DNA from: an uncultured Lachnospiraceae bacterium
GTDB lineage: Bacteria > Bacillota > Clostridia > Lachnospirales > Lachnospiraceae
Direction: 5' to 3'
Length of the DNA stretch: 64,000 nucleotides
Assembly (NCBI GenBank): GCA_910588865.1
Contig: CAJUSJ010000001.1
Location: 1-64,000 of the forward strand
Shown here: piece after piece, positions 26,501 through 33,217 of the stretch
How positions within the stretch are numbered: position 1 is the first letter of the stretch
Layout of the letters: each line of letters opens with the position of its first letter
Translations under genes and position numbers: made by a program
The notes under the pieces: model-generated
What the model was told of the DNA's origin: nothing
Seen by the model: only the letters and a program-made list of their open reading frames with translations
The model's database searches: none

Positions 26501-26729
26501 TCTTGGCAACGTATTCCAGGGTGAGAGGTTCCATGTACACCTTGTCGGCAATGGAGGTGTCTGTCATGATGGTGGCGGGATTGGAGTTGCACAGCACGAC
26601 CTCATAACCTTCCTCTTTCAGGGCCAGGCAGGCCTGGGTGCCCGCGTAGTCGAACTCCGCTGCCTGGCCGATCACAATGGGACCAGAGCCAATGACCAGT
26701 ATTTTATGGATATCTGTTCTCTTAGGCAT
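23550..26729 (-). CDS. carB: Carbamoyl phosphate synthase, large subunit
   Basis: CarB makes carbamoyl phosphate from bicarbonate, ammonia (channelled from CarA) and two ATP, for pyrimidines and arginine. The 1059-residue protein shows both ATP-grasp halves: IGSGPIVIGQAAEFDYAG near residue 12 and LGSGPIRIGQGVEFDYS near 565, each followed by a NPET/NPAT loop and IEVNPR segment, and a C-terminal allosteric domain. A longer frame extends 37 codons upstream, but GGAGGAGGG sits just before the ATG at 26729 and the upstream part overlaps carA, so the shorter start is used. It overlaps carA by 8 bases in a purF-carA-carB operon. Confidence 0.96.
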   Translation of the reverse strand: MPKRTDIHKILVIGSGPIVIGQAAEFDYAGTQACLALKEEGYEVVLCNSNPATIMTDTSIADKVYMEPLTLEYVAKILRYERPDAILPGIGGQTGLNLAMELEKKGVLKECRVELLGTKSLSIERAEDRELFKELCESLGEPTLPSDIASTVEEGIQVAAKIGYPVVLRPAFTLGGTGGGFVDDESQLIPMMKNALSLSPVRQVLIEKSIKGYKEIEYEVMRDKNNTAITICNMENLDPVGIHTGDSIVVCPSQTLTNKEYQMLRDSALKIIRALEIEGGCNVQFALDPNSFRYYLIEVNPRVSRSSALASKASGYPIARVSAKIGVGMTLDEIPIANTPAAFEPALDYVVTKMPRFPFDKFSDANNSLGTQMKATGEVMSIGRTMEESLLKAIRSLETGLFHLHSPKFDSMDKGQLLAYIETGTDDRIFAIARLLRMGLDIQEIAEKTGIDPFFINKLKNIVEAEKELQKHPQSLPHLKYGKKMGFSDKAIAKLWHTSEEEIFQIRKRAGIFPVYKMIDTCASEFDSYIPYFYSTYEEENESPVSHRKKIVVLGSGPIRIGQGVEFDYSTVHAVKTIRNAGYEAIIINNNPETVSTDYTCSDKLYFEPLCPEDVMNVIQLEQPDGVIATLGGQTAINLAQSLTDRGVKIIGTDCAAIERAENREAFEKLLLSLGIRQPEGQAVTTVEEGIDAASKIGYPVLARPSFVLGGRAMEIVAKEEHLRHYLKNAVQVTEDKPVLVDKYIRGREVEVDAVCDGRQVFVPGIMELVERTGIHSGDSISVYPCFSISQRVREIILDYTRRLGLGIGIIGLFNIQFIVDKDDRVYIIEVNPRSSRTVPFLSKATGWSLADIATWVMLGRTLEQQGIHDMYPPEKDRYYVKAPAFSFSKLKGMDAYLSPEMKSTGEAIGYDKKLHRAMYKAMIASGIRLQNYGTIMVTLADEDKEEALPLIRRFYHMGFNIEATIGTASFLKNNGIRTRVRRKLSEGSQEILESIRAGYVSYVINTRAVLSGVHYEDGAAIRQCATQNNITMLTSLDTVKVLLDVLEEVTIGVSTIDG

Positions 26730-27819
26730 GTTTTCCCTCCTCCATAAGATTGATAAAGCAGTTAAACAGGTAAGCGCTGTCCTGGGGGCCAGGGGCGCTT
26801 TCCGGGTGGTACTGTACGCTGAAGACCCGGTCCCGGACACATTTCATCCCTTCAACGGTGTTGTCCAGAAGATTGATGTGGGTGCAGACAAGCTCTGTGC
26901 CCTTTAGGCTGTCCATGTCTACCGCGTAAGAGTGATTCTGGGAAGTGATTTCAATGGTTCCTGTTTCCAGGTTTTTCACAGGGTGATTGCCGCCCCGGTG
27001 ACCGAATTTCAGTTTGTAGGTTTCAGCTCCATATGCCAGGGCGATGATCTGGTGCCCCAGGCAGATGCCGAACATAGGGTATCTGCCTGCCAGGGCTTTC
27101 ACCGCGGCCGCGGTATCCGGTACATGGGTGGGATCTCCCGGGCCGTTGGAGATAAAAATACCGTCAGGGCGGAGATCCTCCACTACCTTTGCCGGGGTAT
27201 TCCAGGGGACCATGGTCACTTTGCAGCCCCGCTGGTTAAGCTGCCGGACGATCCCCTGCTTTATGCCGCAGTCAATGGCCACTACATGATATCGCTCCCT
27301 GTCGGAATGGGAGACATGGATGTCCCCGCGGCTGACCCTTGAAACGCCGTCCGTGGGAAGGCACCGGCTTTTCAGTATGTCCAGGCCCTTCTTCAGGGGA
27401 GTCTCAGGGCTTGTCAGAAGCACCCCGCGGCTTCCAAGATCCCGTATGGACCGGGTCAGCTTTCTGGTATCAATGCCGTATATGCCGGGGATCTGGTATT
27501 TCCTCATGACCTGGGAAAGAGTGGCGGCGCTCCGGAAATTAGATGGCTGGTCATTATAATCCCTGACGATCAGGGCCCCCATGGATGGGGTTAAGGTCTC
27601 ATAGTCATCATCCGCCATCCCGTAGTTCCCTATGAGAGGATAGGTCATAACCACCGCCTGGTCTGTGTAGGAGGGATCTGAGAGGATCTCCTGGTATCCG
27701 GCCATGGAGGTGTTAAACACGATCTCACAGACCCTGTCCGCGTCATCTCCGAACGCGTATCCATAATACTCCTGTCCGTCTTCTAAAATAATCTTCCTGT
27801 TATACTCCGCGACCATCAT
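26722..27819 (-). CDS. carA: Carbamoyl phosphate synthase, small (glutaminase) subunit
   Basis: CarA hydrolyses glutamine and passes ammonia to CarB. The 365-residue product has the N-terminal CPSase domain (LEDGQEYYGYAFGDD, VFNTSMAGYQEIL) and a class I glutaminase domain with the nucleophile in FGICLGHQI near residue 250 and the His/Glu pair in YHPESAPGP. Two ATG codons stand in tandem at the start; the gene begins 6 bases after the purF stop codon. Coupling to carB by an 8-base overlap secures equal expression. Confidence 0.96.
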   Translation of the reverse strand: MMVAEYNRKIILEDGQEYYGYAFGDDADRVCEIVFNTSMAGYQEILSDPSYTDQAVVMTYPLIGNYGMADDDYETLTPSMGALIVRDYNDQPSNFRSAATLSQVMRKYQIPGIYGIDTRKLTRSIRDLGSRGVLLTSPETPLKKGLDILKSRCLPTDGVSRVSRGDIHVSHSDRERYHVVAIDCGIKQGIVRQLNQRGCKVTMVPWNTPAKVVEDLRPDGIFISNGPGDPTHVPDTAAAVKALAGRYPMFGICLGHQIIALAYGAETYKLKFGHRGGNHPVKNLETGTIEITSQNHSYAVDMDSLKGTELVCTHINLLDNTVEGMKCVRDRVFSVQYHPESAPGPQDSAYLFNCFINLMEEGKHA

Positions 27820-27825
27820 ATTACT

Positions 27826-29247
27826 TTAGTTTGTCCTTTCTGAAAGCTTTTGTTCAAACCGGTTTTTTCTTGTGTCAGAGGGGACCTTGGTGGGATAGGC
27901 TCCGTCAAAGCACGCGCCGCAGTAACCTCCGCCTCCTGCCAGCGCTTTAAGCTGTGATACCGGCAGGTATCCAAGAGTGTCCGCTCCTATGATCTGTGCT
28001 GTCTCCTGGGTGCTGTGGTGACAGGCTATCAGGTGTTCTCTTGAATCGATATCTGTTCCATAGTAGCAGGGGTGCAGAAAGGGCGGTGAGGAGATCCGCA
28101 CATGGATCTCTTTTGCCCCAGCTTCCCGGAGAAGATTTACGATGCGGCTGCTGGTGGTTCCCCTGACGATGGAGTCGTCGATAAGCACGACCCGCTTGTC
28201 CTTTACACTGTCCTCCACAGCGCTCAGCTTGATCTTTACCTGATCCAGCCTTAAGCTCTGGCCCGGAGAGATGAAGGTTCTTCCGATATATTTGTTTTTA
28301 ATCAGGCCCAGGCCGTAGGGGATACCGGATTCCATACTGAATCCGAGGGCAGCGTCCAGGCCCGAATCCGGTACGCCTATGACAATATCCGCATCCGCCG
28401 GGTGCTCTCTTGCCAGAATCCGGCCGGCCAGGACTCTGGCCCGGTGAACCGATACCCCATCTATGACAGAATCCGGCCTCGCGAAGTAGATGTACTCAAA
28501 GACGCACAGCTTTTTCTCCTTGGCACGGCAGTGTTCCCTGCGGGAGATGATGCCGTCCGGGCCGAACACAAGGATCTCCCCTGGTTCCAGATCCCGGATA
28601 AACTCAGCGCCGATTGCCTTCAAACCGCAGCTTTCTGAGGCAGCCACATACATCCCGTCCGGTGTCTTCCCATAGCACAGAGGCCGGAAGCCATAAGGGT
28701 CCCTGGCACAGATCAGCTTCTGGGATGACATGAGCACAAGGGAATAAGCGCCGTCAAGCTGATCCATGGCAGCGCTGAGGGCGTCTTCGATGGAAGGAGC
28801 CTTAAGACGTTCCCTGGTAATGATGTAAGCGATGGTCTCTGTGTCGCTTGTGGTGTGGAAGATCGCGCCGGACATTTCCAGGGCGCTCCGAAGGTCGGCG
28901 GCATTGCTCAAGTTGCCGTTGTGGGCAATGGCCAGATTTCCTTTTTGATGGTTGACTTCAATGGGCTGGCAGTTTTTCCGGCTGCTGCCTCCAGTGGTGC
29001 CGTAGCGCACATGGCCCACAGCCATATTTCCCTTTGGAAGGCGGGAAAGAATGTCCTGGGAAAATACCTGGCTCACCAACCCTAAATCCTTGTGGGAAGA
29101 AAATACCCCGTCGTCGTTTATGACAATGCCGCAGCTCTCCTGGCCCCGATGCTGAAGGGCGTAGAGACCATAGTAGGCCAGGGCCGCCACGTCGGCGGTC
29201 TCAGAACTGATCACTCCAAACACACCACATTCTTCACGCAAACTCAT
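27826..29247 (-). CDS. purF: Amidophosphoribosyltransferase
   Basis: PurF forms phosphoribosylamine from PRPP and glutamine, the first step of purine synthesis. The 473-residue protein starts MSLREECGVFGV, so Cys7 would be the glutaminase nucleophile after removal of a short propeptide. It has HNGNLSN and TSDTE in the glutaminase half and the PRPP loop VVLIDDSIVRGTTS near residue 345. Cysteines in the C-terminal half, including YCGAC near the end, fit the [4Fe-4S] form known from Bacillus. It heads an operon with carAB, joining purine and pyrimidine/arginine entry steps. Start: AGGAGG before ATG. Confidence 0.96.
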   Translation of the reverse strand: MSLREECGVFGVISSETADVAALAYYGLYALQHRGQESCGIVINDDGVFSSHKDLGLVSQVFSQDILSRLPKGNMAVGHVRYGTTGGSSRKNCQPIEVNHQKGNLAIAHNGNLSNAADLRSALEMSGAIFHTTSDTETIAYIITRERLKAPSIEDALSAAMDQLDGAYSLVLMSSQKLICARDPYGFRPLCYGKTPDGMYVAASESCGLKAIGAEFIRDLEPGEILVFGPDGIISRREHCRAKEKKLCVFEYIYFARPDSVIDGVSVHRARVLAGRILAREHPADADIVIGVPDSGLDAALGFSMESGIPYGLGLIKNKYIGRTFISPGQSLRLDQVKIKLSAVEDSVKDKRVVLIDDSIVRGTTSSRIVNLLREAGAKEIHVRISSPPFLHPCYYGTDIDSREHLIACHHSTQETAQIIGADTLGYLPVSQLKALAGGGGYCGACFDGAYPTKVPSDTRKNRFEQKLSERTN

Positions 29248-29272
29248 AGATTACCTCCTGTCGTGCCGGGGC

Positions 29273-29356
29273 GGGGCCGCTTTAGCGGTCACATTGCTCT
29301 CCGCCCTGTGTCCAATCGGGTAGGGGAAGCTCTTCCCCCTACCCGCCCCGTGTACA
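29273..29356. repeat. Modular intergenic repeat, copy B (purF leader)
   Basis: The GGCCGCTTTA...CTCTCCGCC module (29273-29312) and the hairpin module with arms CGGGTAGGGGAAG and CTTCCCCCTACCCG (29315-29345) are both shared with copy A at 14247-14330, but in swapped order, and both end near GTGTACAT. The element lies in the 5' leader of the purF transcript. Confidence 0.55.
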
Positions 29357-29397
29357 TAAAAAAGGTGTCTCTGAGCACATGACCCAAAGACACCTTT
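29357..29397 (-). terminator. Intrinsic terminator in the purF leader (attenuator candidate)
   Basis: On the minus strand AAAGGTGTCT (29388-29397) pairs with AGACACCTTT (29361-29370) and six T residues follow. It stands only about 15 bases after the predicted transcription start of purF and about 110 bases before its start codon, so purF must be read through it. The loop holds GGGTCATGTGCTC. No purine riboswitch core is recognisable. Confidence 0.65.
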
Positions 29398-29412
29398 GTC
29401 TGTTCGTTGCGA

Positions 29413-29441
29413 ATTATATACCTGAAAAGCGGATTTGTCAA
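29413..29441 (-). promoter_or_regulatory. Promoter of purF-carA-carB
   Basis: A consensus TTGACA (29436-29441) and TATAAT (29413-29418) are exactly 17 bases apart on the minus strand. Confidence 0.85.
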
Positions 29442-29556
29442 TATTTTTTTGCCTGTGTCGCATATTATCCATTTTCAAATGGCGAAAAGTGTGATAGAAT
29501 CATAAAAAGCAGCAAAAAGTATTGATCTGGCATAAGATTGCCGGAAAGGAGTGTTT

Positions 29557-30273
29557 ATGGATTATCAGAATATGGATCAGTATTATGGCGGTGTCTACCA
29601 GGAGACACGGGAGTATGAATCTTTAGACAGGTACACCGCTAAAACCTTTGGCTGGATGTTCCTGGGACTTATGGTCACTTTCCTCATCGCTGTCACTGGC
29701 TATGTGACCGGACTGGTGTGGTATGTGTTCGCGGTTCCCCAGCTGATATTTATTCTGGGCATCGCTGAGCTGGCGGTAGTTCTGTTTCTGTCGGTAAGGA
29801 TCACCAAGATGTCCGTGGCGGCAGCCAGAACCTTGTTTTTGGTCTACTCAGTCCTTAACGGCGTGGTGTTTTCCGCCTATTTCCTGCTGTATGACCTGGC
29901 AAGCCTGGTATTTATCTTTGGAGCCACATCCCTGTTCTTTGGGATCATGGCTGCTATCGGGTATTTTGCCAAAGTGGATTTAAGCAGGCTGAGAAATTTT
30001 CTGGTGGGCGGACTGGTCTTTCTGATGGTGTTCTGGGTTGCCTCCATGTTTATCAACCTGGCCAGGTTTGAGATGATCGCCTGTTCCGTTGGCATCTTCA
30101 TCTTCCTGCTCTTCACCGCTTACGACACTCAGAAGATCCGAACCTATCACCAGGCATACTGCCATGACGGACAGATGGCGGCCAAGGCATCCATCTTCGC
30201 GGCCCTGCAGCTGTATCTGGATTTTATCAATCTGTTTATCTACCTGCTGAGAGCCATTGGAAAGAGGAAATAG
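29557..30273 (+). CDS. BI-1/YccA family membrane protein
   Basis: The 238-residue protein has a short hydrophilic N-terminus (YQNMDQYYGGVYQETREYES) and seven hydrophobic helices, ending in LDFINLFIYLLRAIGKRK, the conserved end of Bax inhibitor-1 family proteins (YccA, YbhL, YetJ). Bacterial members are calcium-leak channels or modulators of membrane proteases; the acid pair Asp-Tyr-Asp is seen in AYDTQKI. The ATG at 29557 is preferred over a GTG two codons earlier because GGAAAGGAG stands 5 bases before it. It is a single-gene unit ended by a bidirectional hairpin. Confidence 0.9.
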   Translation: MDYQNMDQYYGGVYQETREYESLDRYTAKTFGWMFLGLMVTFLIAVTGYVTGLVWYVFAVPQLIFILGIAELAVVLFLSVRITKMSVAAARTLFLVYSVLNGVVFSAYFLLYDLASLVFIFGATSLFFGIMAAIGYFAKVDLSRLRNFLVGGLVFLMVFWVASMFINLARFEMIACSVGIFIFLLFTAYDTQKIRTYHQAYCHDGQMAAKASIFAALQLYLDFINLFIYLLRAIGKRK

Positions 30274-30275
30274 AG

Positions 30276-30330
30276 AAAAAGCGGAATGCCTATGAGAAGA
30301 GACCACACACTCTGGGTATTCCGCTTTTTT
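30276..30330. terminator. Bidirectional terminator
   Basis: AAAAAGCGGAATGCC (30276-30290) pairs with GGTATTCCGCTTTTT (30315-30329), with T-runs on both strands. It ends the BI-1 gene and the long minus-strand locus from the right. Confidence 0.85.
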
Positions 30331-30348
30331 GTTTTTTAGATCATACCT

Positions 30349-31671
30349 TTATACAACAGCCTCAACCAGCACTTTGTCCCGCAGGACAACCTCCTTTACC
30401 CCCATCTTCCTCATAGAATTTTTCCCCTTTATCGCCATAAAGAGAGTCAAATGAACTACGAACCTTTCCAGGATCCGCTTCATGTTTAACTGTCCGTTTT
30501 CGATAAACAGATTTTTGTCTTTTACCGCCGCGTCATATATTCTATCCTGCTGTATATCAGGGGACGCAAGAAAAAGATTATAGAGGAGCGTTTCAAAGAT
30601 TCTGTTGGCGACACAGACAAGATGATCCCGGACTTTTACGAATCCGAACATCAGTGCCATTTCTATTGAGCGGATTCCGATTACATAGGGAATCTCTTTT
30701 CCCTTAAACAGAAGTTCACGCAGCATTTTATCCAGTTCGGGATAGTCTTCCAGCTTATTGACCAGTGAATCGAACAGGGTGTTTGATTCTCCTAACAGGA
30801 TACGGACAGATTTTAAGAATCCTTCTTTTGTCCAGGTACTTTTCTTATCTGGAAATCCCTCCATGCCCAGGATCCTCTCATCAATCAGTTTACACAGCTT
30901 TGAGACGAGAAAGGGATAACCGGAGGTGTAGTCAAAGAGCAGTTTTGACATTTGGTTGATATCCATCCCTGTATGATGATCATTCTCATAATCTTTCAGC
31001 ATTCCAGAGATATCCTCCGCGGAAAAATCCATATCGACTAAAAAATCAGCGGCAATGTTCCAGGGACTGTTAACCTTATGGTCATCATCAGGCTGCACTT
31101 TTCTTTTGATATTCTTCACATCATATACTCCCGCCAGGATCACAGACTGGAAAGTAGAATATTTCCGCCTTTTTAGATAGTAACCTCTTAATTGCGCGAG
31201 AAAGTCCAGAAATACCTGATTGTTCGTAGCGCTGTCCACTTCATCAATCATCAGCACGATTTTTTTCTCTGACTGCCGGCACCAGCCTGTCAATACTTTA
31301 AAAAGTAAAGAGAGAGTTGAGGTGTTTGTTTGGCTGAAGGCAAGGAGTGACAATTGTTCTTTTATGGACTTGGGAATCTCTCTGGTACTGTCCAGAATCT
31401 CCCTGGAAAAGGCGGCCACAAACCTCTGTTCCGTTTCAAAATCACCATGGCTTATTATCTGAAAGTCCAGGCTGATTACAGTATAGTTCTGCCTTAACAG
31501 TCCCTCTAAGGAATTCAGGGTTGTAGTCTTTCCATATTGCCTTGCTCGGTTGATGGTGAAATATTGCCCTGCGTCCACCATTTTTTTGATTTCTAACAGT
31601 CGGTCGGATAGATCCACCATGTAGTGGAGTTCTGGATAACAGTTTCCACTAACATTAAAAGTTTTGCGCAT
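30349..31671 (-). CDS. AAA-family ATPase that has lost its nuclease domain
   Basis: The 440-residue protein is an AAA-like ATPase (P-loop RARQYGKTTTL near residues 42-52, Walker B IVLMIDEVDSAT near 139-150, FTIN in strand 1). In this family a PD-(D/E)XK domain normally follows and the chain ends in GVKE...DK.L.EAVV. Here the ending GVKEVVLRDKVLVEAVV is present but the nuclease domain is missing. Between LERFVVH and GVKEV the bases read in another frame give FDSLYGDKGEKFYEEDG, typical of the region just before the nuclease. So a one-base frameshift and a deletion of about 100 codons happened. ATPase function may remain. It starts 11 bases after the SUKH gene and is the last gene of the locus. 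Confidence 0.8.
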   Translation of the reverse strand: MRKTFNVSGNCYPELHYMVDLSDRLLEIKKMVDAGQYFTINRARQYGKTTTLNSLEGLLRQNYTVISLDFQIISHGDFETEQRFVAAFSREILDSTREIPKSIKEQLSLLAFSQTNTSTLSLLFKVLTGWCRQSEKKIVLMIDEVDSATNNQVFLDFLAQLRGYYLKRRKYSTFQSVILAGVYDVKNIKRKVQPDDDHKVNSPWNIAADFLVDMDFSAEDISGMLKDYENDHHTGMDINQMSKLLFDYTSGYPFLVSKLCKLIDERILGMEGFPDKKSTWTKEGFLKSVRILLGESNTLFDSLVNKLEDYPELDKMLRELLFKGKEIPYVIGIRSIEMALMFGFVKVRDHLVCVANRIFETLLYNLFLASPDIQQDRIYDAAVKDKNLFIENGQLNMKRILERFVVHLTLFMAIKGKNSMRKMGVKEVVLRDKVLVEAVV

Positions 31672-31682
31672 CCCTTTCCTCC

Positions 31683-32150
31683 TTACAGCATCTTATCGAT
31701 CTGCTCTTTCAGCCTCAGCAGAAAAAAGCTCTCAAAGGACTCAGCCGCTCTCTCCGGCTGCTGTTCCCCGTCTCCATCCATTACCCATAAAACAACAGGA
31801 CACAGGCCGTTATTGCTCTCCCTAGTGTCAATACAGAAATATCCTCCAGCCCCGTCAAAGGCAAAGGCGATATAGGTTATGGGCATGGAATACCGCTGTC
31901 TGAGATACTGGGTTGCCCAGATCCCATTTGGGATGCCGGGGATATCCTCTGGAAGGATCCCATATATCTCCCACTCGCCGAAATTTCCCGCCCCGCAGGT
32001 GGCGAGAAAATGGCAGTAATCCTCTGGAAACCGCACCCCAAGGCGTTTCTCCCCGTCGCGGATGGCTTCTTTGGACGCGCCGCCTGAAAAGGATCCGGCG
32101 GCTTCATATTTTTTCAGGATCCGGTCGATCTGGTCCGTGATCTTGCTCAT
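31683..32150 (-). CDS. SMI1/KNR4 (SUKH) family immunity protein
   Basis: The 155-residue soluble protein shows the SUKH pattern: a helical start, KEAIRDGEKRLGVRFPEDYCHFLATCGAG near residues 26-54 (the I...E..LG..FP..Y..FL...GG core), a WEIYGI strand, and a C-terminal SFESFFLLRL helix. SUKH proteins neutralise nuclease toxins of polymorphic toxin systems by direct binding. It stands 19 bases after the LHH nuclease toxin gene, the usual toxin-immunity order, so it is very likely the matching immunity protein. It is cytoplasmic. Confidence 0.88.
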   Translation of the reverse strand: MSKITDQIDRILKKYEAAGSFSGGASKEAIRDGEKRLGVRFPEDYCHFLATCGAGNFGEWEIYGILPEDIPGIPNGIWATQYLRQRYSMPITYIAFAFDGAGGYFCIDTRESNNGLCPVVLWVMDGDGEQQPERAAESFESFFLLRLKEQIDKML

Positions 32151-32169
32151 AGTTTTTGTTCACCTCGTT

Positions 32170-33009
32170 TTACATGGACATCTGGATAAAGGCCGCTCTC
32201 CGCTTCCAATACGCGCTCTTTAAAACCGCGAAGGTGGAGCGGTTGATTCCGGATGGGATGTTGCTGGTGTTGGGATGAAGCTGCTGGTGGTTCTGGGTGT
32301 GTCTGGTGGCAGACAGTTCCATGACCGTTCCGGTGGCGGACTGCTGCATGTGGTGCAGATTCACAGGCAGGCCGTCAGATCCCACCGGGGCCAGTCCCTG
32401 GGCCATGCGGGCCAGATTGGTTCTGCCCCGCCCGTCTGTCTTCTGGGGGTCCACCTCATTGTCATTGCAGTAGAAGGTGATTCCCCGAAAGGACATGCTT
32501 CGGTACTGTCCGCCGTGGTCTCCTGGCACCGAACCGCCTGCTGAGGCCTGGTACTGTTTAAAATCCTCTTCCAGCAGAAGTCTCTCCAAGATCTTGATAT
32601 ACTCGTTGACCTTTCTGGCACCTGTGCGCAGGGCGTTGACACATTCCTTCTTTTTCGCGGCAAACTGTTCCTGGTACCGCGCGGTTTCTTTGCGGTTCGT
32701 TTGGAGAGCGGTTTCTTTCTCATCCAGGGCTTTCAGCTGTGTCCGTATCTCATCTTCTTCCGCCTCCAGCCCCCTTGTGGACCGCTCTTCCTCTTCGGCT
32801 ATGGATTTTTTCCTTCCGATCTCTTTCAGCTGGCTGTTTAAGTCTTCCCGGGTGTTGACAGCTGCTTTTTGGGCCTTCTTGATCCGGTCCCCCAGGACTT
32901 CCAGAGTCCGTTCCATATCCTGGCACCCCTCGCTGACCTCGGCCCTCGCGTCGCTGATGACAGAATACAGATCCCACAGCAGAGCCGGGTCCCCATGAAT
33001 AGCTGACAT
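32170..33009 (-). CDS. Secreted-type polymorphic toxin with C-terminal LHH nuclease
   Basis: The 279-residue protein has a long coiled-coil N-terminal half (about residues 20-160, heptads rich in Lys/Glu) that could act as a Type VII export domain, a short linker, and a C-terminal LHH endonuclease domain of the HNH/EndoVII group. Motifs: DGLPVNLHHMQQ near residues 212-223, then HTQNHQQLHPN and a closing IPSGINRSTF...YWKRRAAFI, which are the family hallmarks with all His present. It should cut DNA or RNA in a target cell. ATG at 33009 is chosen for its AAGGAG 10 bases upstream; a GTG three codons earlier is too close to the site. SUKH immunity gene follows. Confidence 0.85.
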   Translation of the reverse strand: MSAIHGDPALLWDLYSVISDARAEVSEGCQDMERTLEVLGDRIKKAQKAAVNTREDLNSQLKEIGRKKSIAEEEERSTRGLEAEEDEIRTQLKALDEKETALQTNRKETARYQEQFAAKKKECVNALRTGARKVNEYIKILERLLLEEDFKQYQASAGGSVPGDHGGQYRSMSFRGITFYCNDNEVDPQKTDGRGRTNLARMAQGLAPVGSDGLPVNLHHMQQSATGTVMELSATRHTQNHQQLHPNTSNIPSGINRSTFAVLKSAYWKRRAAFIQMSM

Positions 33010-33014
33010 GGTGT

Positions 33015-33194
33015 TCACTCTCCTTGTTTATCACTGCCTTTGATGGTAAATTTTTTGCTCACCTGGGCCCACCAGGCTCCCTGCTTGGCTTTCTCCTCAG
33101 GGGTCATCTCCTGCTCACGCTTCAGCGCCCTCTCATAATAAGGGTTTCCGTTTCCCTTTTCAGAAGCATTATCCCTTCTTCTCTCCTCGCTCAT
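33015..33194 (-). CDS. Small charged protein between two toxin genes
   Basis: This 59-residue protein (MSEERRRDNASEKGNGN at the start, EQEMTPEEKAKQGAWW in the middle, KKFTIKGSDKQGE at the end) is very hydrophilic and matches no family I know. Its position directly after the ADP-ribosyltransferase toxin makes it a candidate immunity or export-helper protein, but its small size and lack of a fold signature are unusual for immunity. The ATG at 33194 has AGGTGG upstream; an ATG at 33221 overlapping the toxin stop as ATGA would add 9 residues. It nearly abuts the LHH toxin gene. Confidence 0.65.
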   Translation of the reverse strand: MSEERRRDNASEKGNGNPYYERALKREQEMTPEEKAKQGAWWAQVSKKFTIKGSDKQGE

Positions 33195-33217
33195 GTCCCA
33201 TCCACCTGCTTTCTGTC

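Noticed and set aside
26730..26840. 37-codon N-terminal extension of CarB
   Set aside because: It overlaps the carA coding region and the GGAGGAGGG site supports the ATG at 26729.
29300..29440. Purine riboswitch upstream of purF
   Set aside because: The terminator lies too close to the transcription start and none of the conserved purine-aptamer stretches can be found.
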